Positions 9,098 to 17,950 of a DNA stretch of 64,000 nt are shown piece by piece (position 1 is the stretch's first letter; each line of letters starts with the position of its first letter). The stretch is from Pseudoxanthomonas sp. X-1 (GTDB lineage Bacteria > Pseudomonadota > Gammaproteobacteria > Xanthomonadales > Xanthomonadaceae). The notes beneath the pieces are model-generated. The model did no database searches. It saw only the letters and a program-made list of their open reading frames with translations, and was not told the DNA's origin. The stretch spans positions 3,756,001 through 3,820,000 of the forward strand of contig NZ_CP083376.1 of the NCBI RefSeq assembly GCF_020042665.1, read 5' to 3'. The position numbers and the translations under genes are program-made.

Positions 9098-9520
9098 ATG
9101 CGTCTGCCCACCTGCCTGATCCTGTCGGCCCTGCTGGCGGCGCCGCTGGCCCACGCCCAGAGCATGTACCAGTGGAAGGACGCCCAGGGCGTGACCCACT
9201 ACTCGGACACGCCACCGCCCAAGAGCAACCTGCAGGGCCGGCAGATCAACCCGGCCGACGCCATGGCGCGCGGCGAGGCCCCGGCCAGCGCCAAGGCGGC
9301 CCCGGCCGAGAATGCGCAGTGCACCACCGCGCGCCTGAACCAGCGCATCCTGTCCAACAACACCCCGGTGCGTCAGGCCGGCGCCGACGGCAAGCCGGGC
9401 GCGCTCCTGACCGACAGCGAGCGCGCCAGCCAGCGCGAGCTGGCCGAAGCGGCGGTCAAGGCCTACTGCACGCCGAGCGCCGCCAAGGCCGAGGGCAGCG
9501 CCCGCCCGCCGGGCGCCTGA
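9098..9520 (+). CDS. Exported DUF4124-domain protein
   Basis: From the ATG at 9098 the product is 140 residues, with a clear Sec signal peptide (MRLPTCLILSALLAAPLAHA, likely cut after AHA). The DUF4124 core MYQWKDAQGVTHYSDTPP follows directly. The rest is Ala/Pro-rich and contains two cysteines (QCTTAR and YCTPSA). The function of DUF4124 is unknown; members are periplasmic or membrane-attached and common in xanthomonads. A broken paralogue follows six bases later. Confidence 0.85.
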   Translation: MRLPTCLILSALLAAPLAHAQSMYQWKDAQGVTHYSDTPPPKSNLQGRQINPADAMARGEAPASAKAAPAENAQCTTARLNQRILSNNTPVRQAGADGKPGALLTDSERASQRELAEAAVKAYCTPSAAKAEGSARPPGA

Positions 9521-9526
9521 GCGGCG

Positions 9527-9778
9527 ATGCGGGTCGTCTGGGCGGTCCTGGCGCTGCTGCTGCTCGGCGGCGGCCTGGCCTGGTGATTCGGCCACCCGGC
9601 ACGCCACGTCTCCAGGGCGGAGGAAGCGCGCGGCGCGCCGCCGCCTTCGCTGTACCGCTGGCACGACGCCGACGGCGTGCTGCACATCACCGATCGTCCG
9701 CCGCCGGCCGGCACGGCTTACGAACGCATCCCGCTGGACCGCGACAGCGGCGCCAGCCGCGTGACCGCGCCGCGCTGA
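9527..9778 (+). pseudogene. DUF4124 gene interrupted by an in-frame TGA
   Basis: The frame starts at the ATG at 9527 with a membrane anchor, MRVVWAVLALLLLGGGLAW, and meets TGA at 9584-9586 (codon 20). The same frame then continues without another stop for 63 codons and encodes a recognisable DUF4124 core, SLYRWHDADGVLHITDRPPP, ending at the TGA at 9776. A single G-to-A change of a TGG codon would explain the stop. Either the gene was recently inactivated, or this is a sequencing error or readthrough. Confidence 0.75.
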
Positions 9779-9836
9779 TCGGCGCGCACGCCGCGCAGCT
9801 GGCAAAATGGCGGCTTTCCGCCAGCGATACCTCACG

Positions 9837-11534
9837 ATGCGCCTGTCGCAGTTCCACCTCCGCACCACCAAGGAAACCCCCAACGACGCCGAGCTGGTCA
9901 GCCACCAGCTGATGCTGCGCGCGGGCATGATCCGCAAGCTGGCCTCGGGCCTGTACACCTGGTCGCCGCTGGGCCTGCGCGTGCTGCGCAAGGTCGAGGC
10001 GATCGTGCGGGAGGAAATGGACCGCGCCGGGGCGATCGAGCTGCTGATGCCGACCATCCAGCCGCGCGAGCTGTGGGAGGAGTCCGGGCGCTGGGCCAAG
10101 TTCGGCCCGCAGCTGCTGAAGATCAAGGACCGCAAGGAGCAGGAGTTCTGCTACGCCCCCACCGCCGAGGAAGTGATCACCGACTTCGCCCGTAACGAGC
10201 TGTCCAGCTACAAGCAGCTGCCGGTGAACTTCTACCAGATCCAGACCAAGTTCCGCGACGAGATCCGGCCGCGTTTCGGCGTGATGCGTTCGCGCGAGTT
10301 CCTGATGAAGGATGCGTATTCCTTCCATCTGCATGCCGACGATCTGGTGCGCGAGTACCGCAACATGCATGCGGCCTATACGCGCATCTTCACGCGGCTG
10401 GGGCTGGAGTTCCGCGCGGTGCTGGCCGACTCCGGCGCCATCGGCGGCGATGCCTCGCAGGAGTTCCACGTGCTGGCCGGCTCGGGCGAGGACGCGCTGG
10501 CCTTCTCCACGGCCTCGGATTACGCGGCCAATGTCGAGGCCGCCGTCGCGGCCGAGCCCGCGCCGCGCCCGGCCGGGTCCGAGGCACTGCGCCGCGTCGA
10601 CACGCCCACGCAGAAGACCTGCGAGGAGGTGGCCGCGCTGCTGGGCATCGCGCTGCAGCGCACGGTCAAGTCGATCGCCACCATGACCGATGACGGCTTC
10701 GTGCTGGCGCTGGTGCGCGGCGACCACGAGGTCAACGAGATCAAGCTGGGCAAGGTCGCCGGCATGGCCGGCTATCGCATGGCCACCGAGGCGGAGATTC
10801 TCGAACACCTCGGCAGCCAGCCCGGCTTCCTCGGTCCGGTCAAGCCGGCCAGGGCCATCCGCGTGATCGCCGACCGCGAGGTGGCCGCGCTGGCCGACTT
10901 CGTCGTCGGCGCCAACGAGGCCGGCTTCCATATCGCCGGGGTCAACTGGGGCCGCGACCTGCCCGAGCCCGACGCGGTGGCCGACATCCGCAACGTGGTC
11001 GAGGGCGACCTGGCCGCCGACGGCGGGCAGATCAAGCTCGCGCGCGGCATCGAGGTCGGCCACATCTTCCAGCTCGGCAAGCAGTACGCCCAGGCCCTGG
11101 GCGCCACCGTGCTGGACGAGACCGGCAAGGCGGCGGTGATGTCGATGGGCTGCTACGGCATCGGCGTCTCGCGCATCGTCGCCGCGGCGATCGAACAGAA
11201 CCACGACGCCAACGGCATCATCTGGCCGACCGCGATGGCGCCCTGGCAGGTGGCCGTGTGCATGATCAACCCGAAGGGCGATGCCGCGGTGACCGAGGCG
11301 GCGCAGTCGCTGCTGGGCGAGCTGCAGGCGGCCGGCTTCGACGCCGTGCTCGACGACCGCGGCCTGCGCCCCGGCGCGATGTTCGCCGACATCGAACTGA
11401 TCGGCATCCCGCACCGGGTGGTGGTCTCCGAGCGCGGCGTGGCCGCCGGCACCTTCGAATACCGCGCGCGCCGCGCCGAGGCGGCCGAAAACCTGGACAA
11501 GGCCGCCCTGCTCGAACGCCTGCGCGCGGGTTGA
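9837..11534 (+). CDS. proS: Prolyl-tRNA synthetase (bacterial type, with editing insert)
   Basis: ProRS charges tRNA-Pro. The 565-residue protein has the bacterial plan: catalytic class II motifs in the N-terminal half (motif 2 around [21 protein letters not shown]), a YbaK-like INS editing domain in the middle ([31 protein letters not shown]), motif 3 ([13 protein letters not shown]) and a C-terminal anticodon-binding domain. I start at the ATG at 9837 ([13 protein letters not shown]), the conserved N-terminus; an ATG ten codons earlier is in frame. A rho-independent terminator follows at 11567. Confidence 0.96.
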   Translation: MRLSQFHLRTTKETPNDAELVSHQLMLRAGMIRKLASGLYTWSPLGLRVLRKVEAIVREEMDRAGAIELLMPTIQPRELWEESGRWAKFGPQLLKIKDRKEQEFCYAPTAEEVITDFARNELSSYKQLPVNFYQIQTKFRDEIRPRFGVMRSREFLMKDAYSFHLHADDLVREYRNMHAAYTRIFTRLGLEFRAVLADSGAIGGDASQEFHVLAGSGEDALAFSTASDYAANVEAAVAAEPAPRPAGSEALRRVDTPTQKTCEEVAALLGIALQRTVKSIATMTDDGFVLALVRGDHEVNEIKLGKVAGMAGYRMATEAEILEHLGSQPGFLGPVKPARAIRVIADREVAALADFVVGANEAGFHIAGVNWGRDLPEPDAVADIRNVVEGDLAADGGQIKLARGIEVGHIFQLGKQYAQALGATVLDETGKAAVMSMGCYGIGVSRIVAAAIEQNHDANGIIWPTAMAPWQVAVCMINPKGDAAVTEAAQSLLGELQAAGFDAVLDDRGLRPGAMFADIELIGIPHRVVVSERGVAAGTFEYRARRAEAAENLDKAALLERLRAG

Positions 11535-11566
11535 TCGGCGCGGGAATCTCCCGCCATGGAATCGAC

Positions 11567-11588
11567 AAGGCCGGCGCATGCCGGCTTT
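11567..11588 (+). terminator. Terminator after proS
   Basis: AAGGCCGGC and GCCGGCTTT form a GC-rich stem around a four-base loop, with a short T-tract at the end of the right arm. It lies 32 bases after the proS stop codon. Confidence 0.65.
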
Positions 11589-11615
11589 GTCATATTGACG
11601 AATAATAAAAAACAT

Positions 11616-11645
11616 TTGTCATCGATAACCCGATTGGATTAGGAT
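11616..11645 (+). promoter_or_regulatory. Possible promoter of the H-NS-like gene
   Basis: TTGTCA at 11616-11621 and TAGGAT at 11640-11645 are 18 bases apart in an AT-rich stretch (11590-11640) that stands out from its surroundings. H-NS proteins often bind their own AT-rich promoters, so autoregulation is plausible, but this is inferred from composition only. Confidence 0.4.
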
Positions 11646-11702
11646 CGGTCCGCTTTCGCCAAGGATGGGCATGGTTATCCCTTCCCTTTCCGGAGTTATT
11701 CG

Positions 11703-12080
11703 ATGTCGATTGATCTGTCCGGCCTGTCGGCCAAAGAACTGGCCTCGCTGATCAGCCAGGCCCAGAAACGCCAGACCGTGATTTCCAAGCGCACGCCGAT
11801 CACCAAGGTACGTGCCCGTATTCTGAAGTTCGCCAAGGCCGAGGGTTACACCATCGAGGAACTGTTCGGCGGCGGCAGCGCCGCGCCGACCCGGGGCAAG
11901 GCCGCCAAGAAGGCCCCGACCGCCGGGCGCAAGCTGGGCAAGGTCGCGCCGAAGTACCGCAACCCGGCCAACAGCAAGGAAACCTGGACCGGCCGCGGCA
12001 AGCAGCCGCGCTGGCTGGCCGCGCTGGTGGCCAGCGGCAAGAAGGTCGAGGATTTCCTGATCAAGTCCGGCAAGAAATAA
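11703..12080 (+). CDS. H-NS family nucleoid protein
   Basis: This basic protein of 125 residues ends with the H-NS DNA-binding hook: KYRNPANSKETWTGRGKQPR spans about residues 84-103, including the TGRGKQPRW loop that enters the AT-rich minor groove. The N-terminal oligomerisation helix (residues 8-27) is short, and the linker is Lys/Ala-rich. H-NS proteins silence AT-rich, often horizontally acquired DNA. Xanthomonads carry several such genes (xrv-type); I cannot say which one this is. It has its own AT-rich upstream region and a strong terminator. Confidence 0.9.
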   Translation: MSIDLSGLSAKELASLISQAQKRQTVISKRTPITKVRARILKFAKAEGYTIEELFGGGSAAPTRGKAAKKAPTAGRKLGKVAPKYRNPANSKETWTGRGKQPRWLAALVASGKKVEDFLIKSGKK

Positions 12081-12098
12081 TCCGGGCGTCAGTGGCAT

Positions 12099-12132
12099 AA
12101 ACAAAAACGCCGGCATGCCGGCGTTTTTGTTT
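12099..12132. terminator. Bidirectional terminator, perfect 34-bp palindrome
   Basis: The palindrome is centred on GCCGGCATGCCGGC with flanking AAACAAAAAC and GTTTTTGTTT, so it has a U-tract in both directions. It sits between the convergent H-NS gene and the ThrE-type exporter gene and should end both transcripts. Confidence 0.9.
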
Positions 12133-12148
12133 TCATGCGCGGCACGCG

Positions 12149-13387
12149 CTATAGCGCCTTGCGCGCGGAAACCAGCAGATTGCCGAACAGCAGGCCGGCC
12201 ACCAGCGCCATCAGGATCTGCAGCACCACCAGCAGGGTCGAATCCGGGCTGCTCTCGCCGCTGGCCAGGTTCATCAGCACGCGCAGGCTGGCGCTGCCCG
12301 GGACCAGCATGATGATGCCGGGCAGCCGGATCAGCGCGCCGGGCCGGTTGTAATAGCGCGCGAACGCATTGCCCAGCGCGGTCATGACCAGCGCCGACAG
12401 GAACAGCCCGACCTCGCTGCCCCAGGCTTTGCCGGCATAGCGCGAGATCAAATAGCCGCAGATCGCAGCGCCCATCACCCACAGATAATCGCGGCGATGG
12501 GCCTTGAACAGCACCGCGAAGGCGAAGGCGCTGATCACCAGTGCGCCCCATTCCACCCAGTCCGGCTGCGGCCGCAGCGCGCGCACCTCCGGGTACAGGC
12601 CCAGCATCTGCGCCAGGGTGACGGCGATGATGCTGCCCACGGTCAGCTTGATCACCGTGGTGACCGCGCCGGCGAAGCGCGCCGTGCCCGAGACCCAGTG
12701 CTGGCTGGTGAGCTCGTTGAAGGCGTTGGTCAGGCTCATGCCCGGCAGCAGCACGACCAGCGCGGTGATGATCACCGAGTTGAGGTTCAGCGGACCGACC
12801 AGGTTGGAGATCAGGATCGCCACCAGGCCGGCCACCAGCGAGGCGATGGCATCGCTGGCCTCGCGCAGCTGCGGGCGCCGGTCGGTCAGCTGGGACACCA
12901 CGCCGATCAGCAGGCCGATCAGCGTGGCGGTGCCGATGTCCAGCCACGGCAGCCGCCACAGCCCGGCCACGCCGCCGGCGGCCAGGCCATAGGCCAGGAT
13001 CTGCATCAGGCGGAAACCGCGGGTGGGTAGCTGGTCCAGCGCCCGCAATGCGGCATGGCCCTCGGCCAGGCTCATCTGGCCGCCGGCCACCGCGTCGGCG
13101 ATGCGGTCGGCCTCGCTGAGCTTGTACAGATCGTTCTCGCCCGGCGCCAGGCGGATCACGCGGGTGGTGTCGCTGGCCCCCAGCGCACGCTTGGGATCGC
13201 TGAAGCTCAGGATCATGCCGGTCGGGTTGGACCAGGGCTCGCAGTCCAGCCCCAGCTGCGCCGACAGGGCCAGGATGCTGCCCTCCAGGCGCTGGGCGGT
13301 GGTGCCGTAGCGATGCAGGCGCGCGGCGATCTCGCAGACAAAGGCGATGCGCTGGGCGTAGGTGGCGGGCGCGGGAGGACGGGACAT
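12149..13387 (-). CDS. Threonine/serine exporter, ThrE family
   Basis: The 412-residue protein fuses the two halves of the ThrE family. A cytoplasmic-start domain (residues about 10-150) carries AARLHRYGTTAQRLE and AEGHAALRALD and leads into about five helices. A second helix block follows, with VVLLPGMSLTNAFNEL near residue 240 and LIRLPGIIMLVPGSASLR near residue 370. Family members such as Corynebacterium ThrE export threonine and serine. I chose the ATG at 13387; a GTG at 13393 is also possible. The gene is convergent with the H-NS gene. Confidence 0.85.
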   Translation of the reverse strand: MSRPPAPATYAQRIAFVCEIAARLHRYGTTAQRLEGSILALSAQLGLDCEPWSNPTGMILSFSDPKRALGASDTTRVIRLAPGENDLYKLSEADRIADAVAGGQMSLAEGHAALRALDQLPTRGFRLMQILAYGLAAGGVAGLWRLPWLDIGTATLIGLLIGVVSQLTDRRPQLREASDAIASLVAGLVAILISNLVGPLNLNSVIITALVVLLPGMSLTNAFNELTSQHWVSGTARFAGAVTTVIKLTVGSIIAVTLAQMLGLYPEVRALRPQPDWVEWGALVISAFAFAVLFKAHRRDYLWVMGAAICGYLISRYAGKAWGSEVGLFLSALVMTALGNAFARYYNRPGALIRLPGIIMLVPGSASLRVLMNLASGESSPDSTLLVVLQILMALVAGLLFGNLLVSARKAL

Positions 13388-13496
13388 CGACACGGCTTCG
13401 GGAGTTGACGCCTAGTGTAGGCGGGGGCGCGCGTTCTCCTACACTGATGGGCTGCTCCTTTCGCGACCGCGTGCCCATGCCGCTTCCCTGCTTGCC

Positions 13497-14390
13497 ATGA
13501 ACATCGGTCTGGGCGAAGCCATGGCGCTGGGCAGCGCGGCGACCTGGGCGTTCGGGGTGATCCTGGCCCGGCAGCTGGGTCGTGCCCTGCCGCCGCCGAC
13601 GCTGAACCTGTTCAAGAACGGCCTGGTGCTGCTGGCGCTGACGCCGCTGGCGCTGGTCTCCACCCATGGCCAGCTGCCCAGCCTGGGCACCGGTGCGCTG
13701 CTGCTGACGCTGGCCAGCGGGATCATGGGCATCGCCGTGGCCGACACGCTGTACTTCCGCGCGCTCAACGAACTGGGCGCCGGGCGCATGGGCGTGGTCG
13801 GCAACCTCTACAGCCCGCTGGTGCTGCTGATGGGCTATGCGTTTCTGGGCGAGCGGCTGGGCCCGTGGCAGTGGCTGGGTTTCGCGCTGGTGGCGGGCGG
13901 CGTGCTGCTGATCGCGCGGCCGTCGGCACAGTGGCAGACCCCGCCGACCCATGCGCTGCGCGGGGTGCTGATCGGTGCGGCGTCGATCGCGCTCATGGCC
14001 GTGTCGATCGTGATGCTCAAGCGCGTGCTGGAGGCGCACTCGCTGCTGTGGATCACCCTGCTGCGCTTGCTCGGCGCCGTGGCCGGCCTGCTGGTCCTGG
14101 CGGCGTGGCCGCGCACGCGCGTGCATTTCCGCTTCGATCCCGGCCCGGTGCCGTGGGGCCGGCTGGTGCTGGCGGCGCTGTGCGGACAGGGCCTGTCGAT
14201 GGTGCTGTGGCTGGGCGGCTACAAGTACGCGCCGGCGGCGGTGGCGGCGATCCTCAACGAGTCGGCCTCTGTCTTTTTGGTCATCCTGGGCGCGCTGTGG
14301 CTGCGCGAACCGCTGGACCGGCGGGCCCTGGTCGGCGTGACCCTGACCTTCACCGGCATAGCCTGTATGCTCGCCGCCAGACCGCCATGA
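13497..14390 (+). CDS. EamA/DMT-family membrane transporter
   Basis: The 297-residue protein has ten predicted helices in two EamA halves, with GEAMALGSAATWAFGVILAR at the start and APAAVAAILNESASVFLVIL in helix 9. The substrate is unknown. Its TGA overlaps the ATG of the next gene (ATGA), so it heads the lipid-transport operon and may be translated at a matched rate, although a role for it in lipid transport is not established. The helix-rich coding region is uninterrupted and of normal length. Confidence 0.85.
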   Translation: MNIGLGEAMALGSAATWAFGVILARQLGRALPPPTLNLFKNGLVLLALTPLALVSTHGQLPSLGTGALLLTLASGIMGIAVADTLYFRALNELGAGRMGVVGNLYSPLVLLMGYAFLGERLGPWQWLGFALVAGGVLLIARPSAQWQTPPTHALRGVLIGAASIALMAVSIVMLKRVLEAHSLLWITLLRLLGAVAGLLVLAAWPRTRVHFRFDPGPVPWGRLVLAALCGQGLSMVLWLGGYKYAPAAVAAILNESASVFLVILGALWLREPLDRRALVGVTLTFTGIACMLAARPP

Positions 14391-15505
14391 CCACGCCCGC
14401 CCCGACACAGCCCGAGGTCCGCATCGACCCGGCCGAGCCCACGCGGGCCCGGTTGCTGGGCAACTGGACGCTGGCCTGTGCCCTGGACGTGGGGCGCCAG
14501 CTCACCGCGATCCCCGCCGAGGCGCAGACGCTGGATGCCACCGGGGTGTCGCGGCTGGATTCGGCCGGCGTACTGGCGCTGCTGCGCTACGCCAGCCGCA
14601 ACCAGCTTCCGCTCGAGAACCTCCTGTTCCGCCAGGACCACCAGGCGCTGGTGTCCAGCATCGAGGACGTGGTCGACGACCGGCCCAGGAAGAAGCGCGA
14701 CTACGGCTTCCTGGCCGCGCTGGCGCGCCTGGGCTACCAGGTCCAGCAGAACGGCCGGGCGATCATGTCACTGGTCAGCTTCACCGGCGAGAACCTGGTC
14801 AAGCTGATGCGCATCGTGCACGAGCCGCACCGCCTGCGCCTGACGTCCACCGTGCACCACATGGAACAGGTCGGCCTGGACGCGGTGCCGCTGGTGGCGC
14901 TGCTGTCCTATCTGGTCGGCGCGGTGATCGCGTTCCTGGGCTCGACGATCCTGCGCGACTTCGGCGCGCAGATCTACGTGGTCGAGCTGGTCTCGATCGC
15001 CACCCTGCGCGAGCTGGCGCCGCTGATGACCGCGATCGTGGTGGCCGGCCGCACCGCCAGTTCGTTCACCGCCCAGATCGGCGCGATGAAGAGCCGCGAA
15101 GAGGTCGATGCGATCCGCACCCTCGGCCTGGACCCGATCGACCTGCTGGTGATCCCGCGACTGCTCGCGCTGCTGTTCACCCTGCCGCTGCTGACTTTCG
15201 TGGCGATGATGGCCGGCCTGGCCGGCGGCGTGACGGTCGGCGCCTTCGACCTCAACATCCCGCCGCAGATGTATCTGGCGCGCCTGCACGACACGATCGA
15301 ACTGCGGCACATGCTGGTGGGGCTGGTGAAGGTGCCGGTGTTCGCCATGGTGATCGGCCTGATCGGCTGCCTGGAAGGCATGCAGGTACAGGGCACGGCG
15401 CAGTCGGTGGGCGAGCGCACCACCTCCAGTGTGGTGCAGACGATCTCGCTGGTGATCGTGATCGACGCCTTCGCCGCGCTGTGGTTCATGCAGGTGGGCT
15501 GGTGA
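14387..15505 (+). CDS. mlaE: MlaE-type ABC permease with fused N-terminal STAS (MlaB-like) domain
   Basis: The protein has 372 residues. Residues about 10-100 form a STAS-like domain (LLGNWTLACALDVGRQL, then LDATGVSRLDSAGVLALLRY), the role played by separate MlaB in E. coli. Residues about 110-372 are the MlaE permease, with the conserved stretches VVELVSIATLRELAPLMTAI, AGRTASSFTAQIGAMK and EVDAIRTLGLDP. MlaE forms the membrane core of the phospholipid transporter that keeps the outer membrane asymmetric. The start ATG overlaps the previous stop (ATGA), and the stop overlaps the GTG start of mlaF. Confidence 0.93.
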   Translation: MTTPAPTQPEVRIDPAEPTRARLLGNWTLACALDVGRQLTAIPAEAQTLDATGVSRLDSAGVLALLRYASRNQLPLENLLFRQDHQALVSSIEDVVDDRPRKKRDYGFLAALARLGYQVQQNGRAIMSLVSFTGENLVKLMRIVHEPHRLRLTSTVHHMEQVGLDAVPLVALLSYLVGAVIAFLGSTILRDFGAQIYVVELVSIATLRELAPLMTAIVVAGRTASSFTAQIGAMKSREEVDAIRTLGLDPIDLLVIPRLLALLFTLPLLTFVAMMAGLAGGVTVGAFDLNIPPQMYLARLHDTIELRHMLVGLVKVPVFAMVIGLIGCLEGMQVQGTAQSVGERTTSSVVQTISLVIVIDAFAALWFMQVGW

Positions 15506-16326
15506 ACGCGCTCGCCGCCACGCCCGCGCCTGACGATGCGCAACAGGACGGGCAGGACGAGACCGACGCGGTCATCCGCGTGCGCGGGCTGGTCAACCGT
15601 TTCGGCGCGCAGACTGTGCACGACGGGCTGGACCTGACCGTGCGGCGCGGCGAGATCATCGGCATCGTCGGCGGCTCGGGCACCGGCAAGTCGGTGCTGA
15701 TGCGCAGCATCCTGGGGCTGCAGATCCCCGAGGCGGGCCAGATCGAGGTGCTGGGCGAGGACGCGCGCCACGGCGGCCGCGCCGCGCGCCAGCGCATCGA
15801 GCGCAATACCGGCGTGCTGTTCCAGGATGGCGCGCTGTTCTCCTCGCTGACCGTGGGCGAGAACGTGCAGGTGCCGCTGAAGGAACACCACCCCGAGCTG
15901 CCCGAGACCTTCCGCTACGAGCTGGCCCTGCTGAAGGTGAAGCTGGCCGGCCTGCCGGCCGACACGGTCAACAAGCTGCCCTCGCAGCTGTCCGGCGGCA
16001 TGCGCAAGCGCGCCGGCATCGCCCGCGCGCTGGCGCTGGACCCGCCGCTGCTGTTCCTGGACGAGCCCACCGCCGGCCTGGATCCGATCGGCGCGGCCGC
16101 ATTCGACACGCTGATCAAGACCCTGCAGGAAGCCCTGGGCCTGACCGTGTTCATCATCACCCACGACCTGGACACCCTGTACGCTATCTGCGACCGCGTG
16201 GCGGTGCTGGCGGACAGGAAGGTGGTGGTCAATGCGCCACTGTCCGAGGTCGAGCGGTTCGACCATCCGTGGGTGCAGGAGTACTTCCACGGGCCGCGCG
16301 CCCGGGCCGCGCGCGATGCGCGTTAA
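15502..16326 (+). CDS. mlaF: MlaF-type ABC ATPase
   Basis: This is the ATPase of the Mla lipid transporter. The 274-residue protein has Walker A GGSGTGKS, the Q-loop at LFQDGALFSSLT, the ABC signature LSGGMRKRAGIARALA, Walker B LLFLDEPTAGLDP and the switch histidine in FIITHDLDTL. I start at the GTG at 15502, which overlaps the mlaE stop (GTGA). The first 20 residues before the ABC fold are acidic and variable. Confidence 0.95.
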   Translation: MNALAATPAPDDAQQDGQDETDAVIRVRGLVNRFGAQTVHDGLDLTVRRGEIIGIVGGSGTGKSVLMRSILGLQIPEAGQIEVLGEDARHGGRAARQRIERNTGVLFQDGALFSSLTVGENVQVPLKEHHPELPETFRYELALLKVKLAGLPADTVNKLPSQLSGGMRKRAGIARALALDPPLLFLDEPTAGLDPIGAAAFDTLIKTLQEALGLTVFIITHDLDTLYAICDRVAVLADRKVVVNAPLSEVERFDHPWVQEYFHGPRARAARDAR

Positions 16327-16346
16327 CGACTAGCGGAGCACCGGAT

Positions 16347-17273
16347 TTGGAGACCAAGGCCAATTACGTCCTGATCGGCGCCTTCACCATCATCGTGGGG
16401 ATCGGCCTGCTGCTGTTCGGGCTGTGGGCGGCCAAGTACTCGTCCGAGCGCAGCTTCCAGGCCTATCAGGTGGTGTTCCGCGAGGCCGTCACCGGCCTGA
16501 GCGTGGGCAGCCCGGTGCAGTACAACGGCATCGCGGTCGGCTCGATCACCAAGCTCTCGCTGGCGCCCAACGACCCCAGCCAGGTCATCGCCCAGCTGCG
16601 GCTGGATTCCAGTACCCCGGTCAAGACCGACACCACCGCCAAGCTGGCCATTACCAGCCTGACCGGCCCCTCGATCATCCAGCTCAGCGGCGGCTCGCCG
16701 CAGTCGCGCGCCCTGACCGACGTGGACAAGCGCGACGTGCCGGTGATCCGCACCAGCCCCTCGGCGCTGCAGAACATCACCGACACGGCCAACCGCATCG
16801 TCGAGAAGCTCGACCAGGTGCTCAGCGACAAGAACGTGGCGGCCATCTCCTCCACGCTGCAGAACCTGCAGTCGATCAGCGGCGACATCTCCAACCGCGA
16901 GGCCGGCGTGCAGGCGCTGCTGGTGTCCGCGCGCGACGCGGCGCAGAACCTGGACCGCACCCTGACCACCGCCAACGGCACGCTCAGCGACCTGGACCGC
17001 CACGTGGTGCAGCAGCTGCCGGCCACGCTGGCCAAGCTGGACGCGGCCCTGGCCAAGCTCGACTCGGCCGCAGGCAACGCCGACGCGATCCTCGGCGAGA
17101 ACCGCCAGGCCATCAACAGCTTCGCCAACGACGGCCTGGGCCAGCTCGGGCCCACGCTGGGCGAGCTGCGCGGCCTGATCCGCGACCTGCGCCAGGTCAG
17201 CGACCGGCTGGAAGGCAACCCCGCGCGCTACCTGCTTGGCCGCGACGCACCCAAGGAGTTCGAACCCAAATGA
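16347..17273 (+). CDS. mlaD: MlaD/MCE-domain protein, inner-membrane anchored
   Basis: The product is a 308-residue protein with one N-terminal membrane helix (ANYVLIGAFTIIVGIGLLLF) and a single MCE domain at about residues 35-115 (FREAVTGLSVGSPVQYNGIA). A long periplasmic helical tail follows, which is longer than in E. coli MlaD. MCE hexamers form the lipid channel above MlaE. The start appears to be the TTG at 16347, giving METKANYVL; AGCGGAG lies about eight bases upstream of it, whereas the longer open frame runs through mlaF. The stop overlaps the next ATG (ATGA). Confidence 0.92.
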   Translation: METKANYVLIGAFTIIVGIGLLLFGLWAAKYSSERSFQAYQVVFREAVTGLSVGSPVQYNGIAVGSITKLSLAPNDPSQVIAQLRLDSSTPVKTDTTAKLAITSLTGPSIIQLSGGSPQSRALTDVDKRDVPVIRTSPSALQNITDTANRIVEKLDQVLSDKNVAAISSTLQNLQSISGDISNREAGVQALLVSARDAAQNLDRTLTTANGTLSDLDRHVVQQLPATLAKLDAALAKLDSAAGNADAILGENRQAINSFANDGLGQLGPTLGELRGLIRDLRQVSDRLEGNPARYLLGRDAPKEFEPK

Positions 17274-17923
17274 AGGCGCCGCTGCTGTTCCTGACACTGG
17301 CCTCGACCCTGGTCCTGGCGGGCTGCTCGTCCCTGCTGGGCGGCGGCGCCCGCACGCCGACCACCATCTACGCACCGCCGGTGCAGGTGACGCCCGATCC
17401 GGCCTGGCCGCAGGTGGCGGCCTCGATCGTGGTGACCAAGCCGACCGCGCCGCGCCTGCTCGACAGCGCGCGCATCGCCGTGCGCCCGAGCCCGGACGAA
17501 CTGCAGGTCTACAAGGGCGCCGCCTGGGCGCAGAGCGCCACCAGCATGCTGGAGGATGCGGTGCTGCGCGCCCTCGAGGACAGCCGCAAGACCGCCGGCG
17601 TGGGCAGCGCCGAATCCGGCATCCACGGCACCTACAAGCTGCTACTGGACGTGCGCCGCTTCGAAGCGGACTACGCCGGCGGCGCCACGCCGGCGGCCAC
17701 GCTGGTGGTCAATGCCAAGCTGGTGCGCAACCTCGACCAGAGCGTGCTCGCCTCGCGCACCTTCAGCGTCGCCCAGCCGGCCGCCGGCACCGACATCGCC
17801 CAGGTGGTGCCCGCCTTCGACCAGGCGCTGGCGCAGCTCACCGGCCAGATCGCCGGCTGGACGCTGACCACCGCCGCCGCGCAGCCGGCCACGCCGCCGC
17901 GCGCCGCCCCGCAGATCCGCTGA
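17270..17923 (+). CDS. ABC-type transport auxiliary lipoprotein of the Mla-like system
   Basis: The 217-residue protein has a lipoprotein signal (MKAPLLFLTLASTLVLAGC), with the lipobox LAGC at Cys19. The mature domain matches the ABC transport auxiliary / PqiC-type fold (RLLDSARIAVRPSPDELQVY, WAQSATSMLEDAVLRALEDS). It probably sits in the outer membrane and meets the MCE tail. It closes the coupled operon; no mlaC follows, so this protein may take its place at the outer membrane. The C-terminus is Ala/Pro-rich. Confidence 0.88.
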   Translation: MKAPLLFLTLASTLVLAGCSSLLGGGARTPTTIYAPPVQVTPDPAWPQVAASIVVTKPTAPRLLDSARIAVRPSPDELQVYKGAAWAQSATSMLEDAVLRALEDSRKTAGVGSAESGIHGTYKLLLDVRRFEADYAGGATPAATLVVNAKLVRNLDQSVLASRTFSVAQPAAGTDIAQVVPAFDQALAQLTGQIAGWTLTTAAAQPATPPRAAPQIR

Positions 17924-17950
17924 AAGCGCCCGCCGCGTCCCGCGCGGCCT

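Noticed and set aside
9527..9778. Selenocysteine or programmed readthrough at the TGA
   Set aside because: No SECIS-like hairpin is evident and the codon replaces a probable tryptophan in a membrane anchor; a nonsense mutation or sequencing error is simpler.
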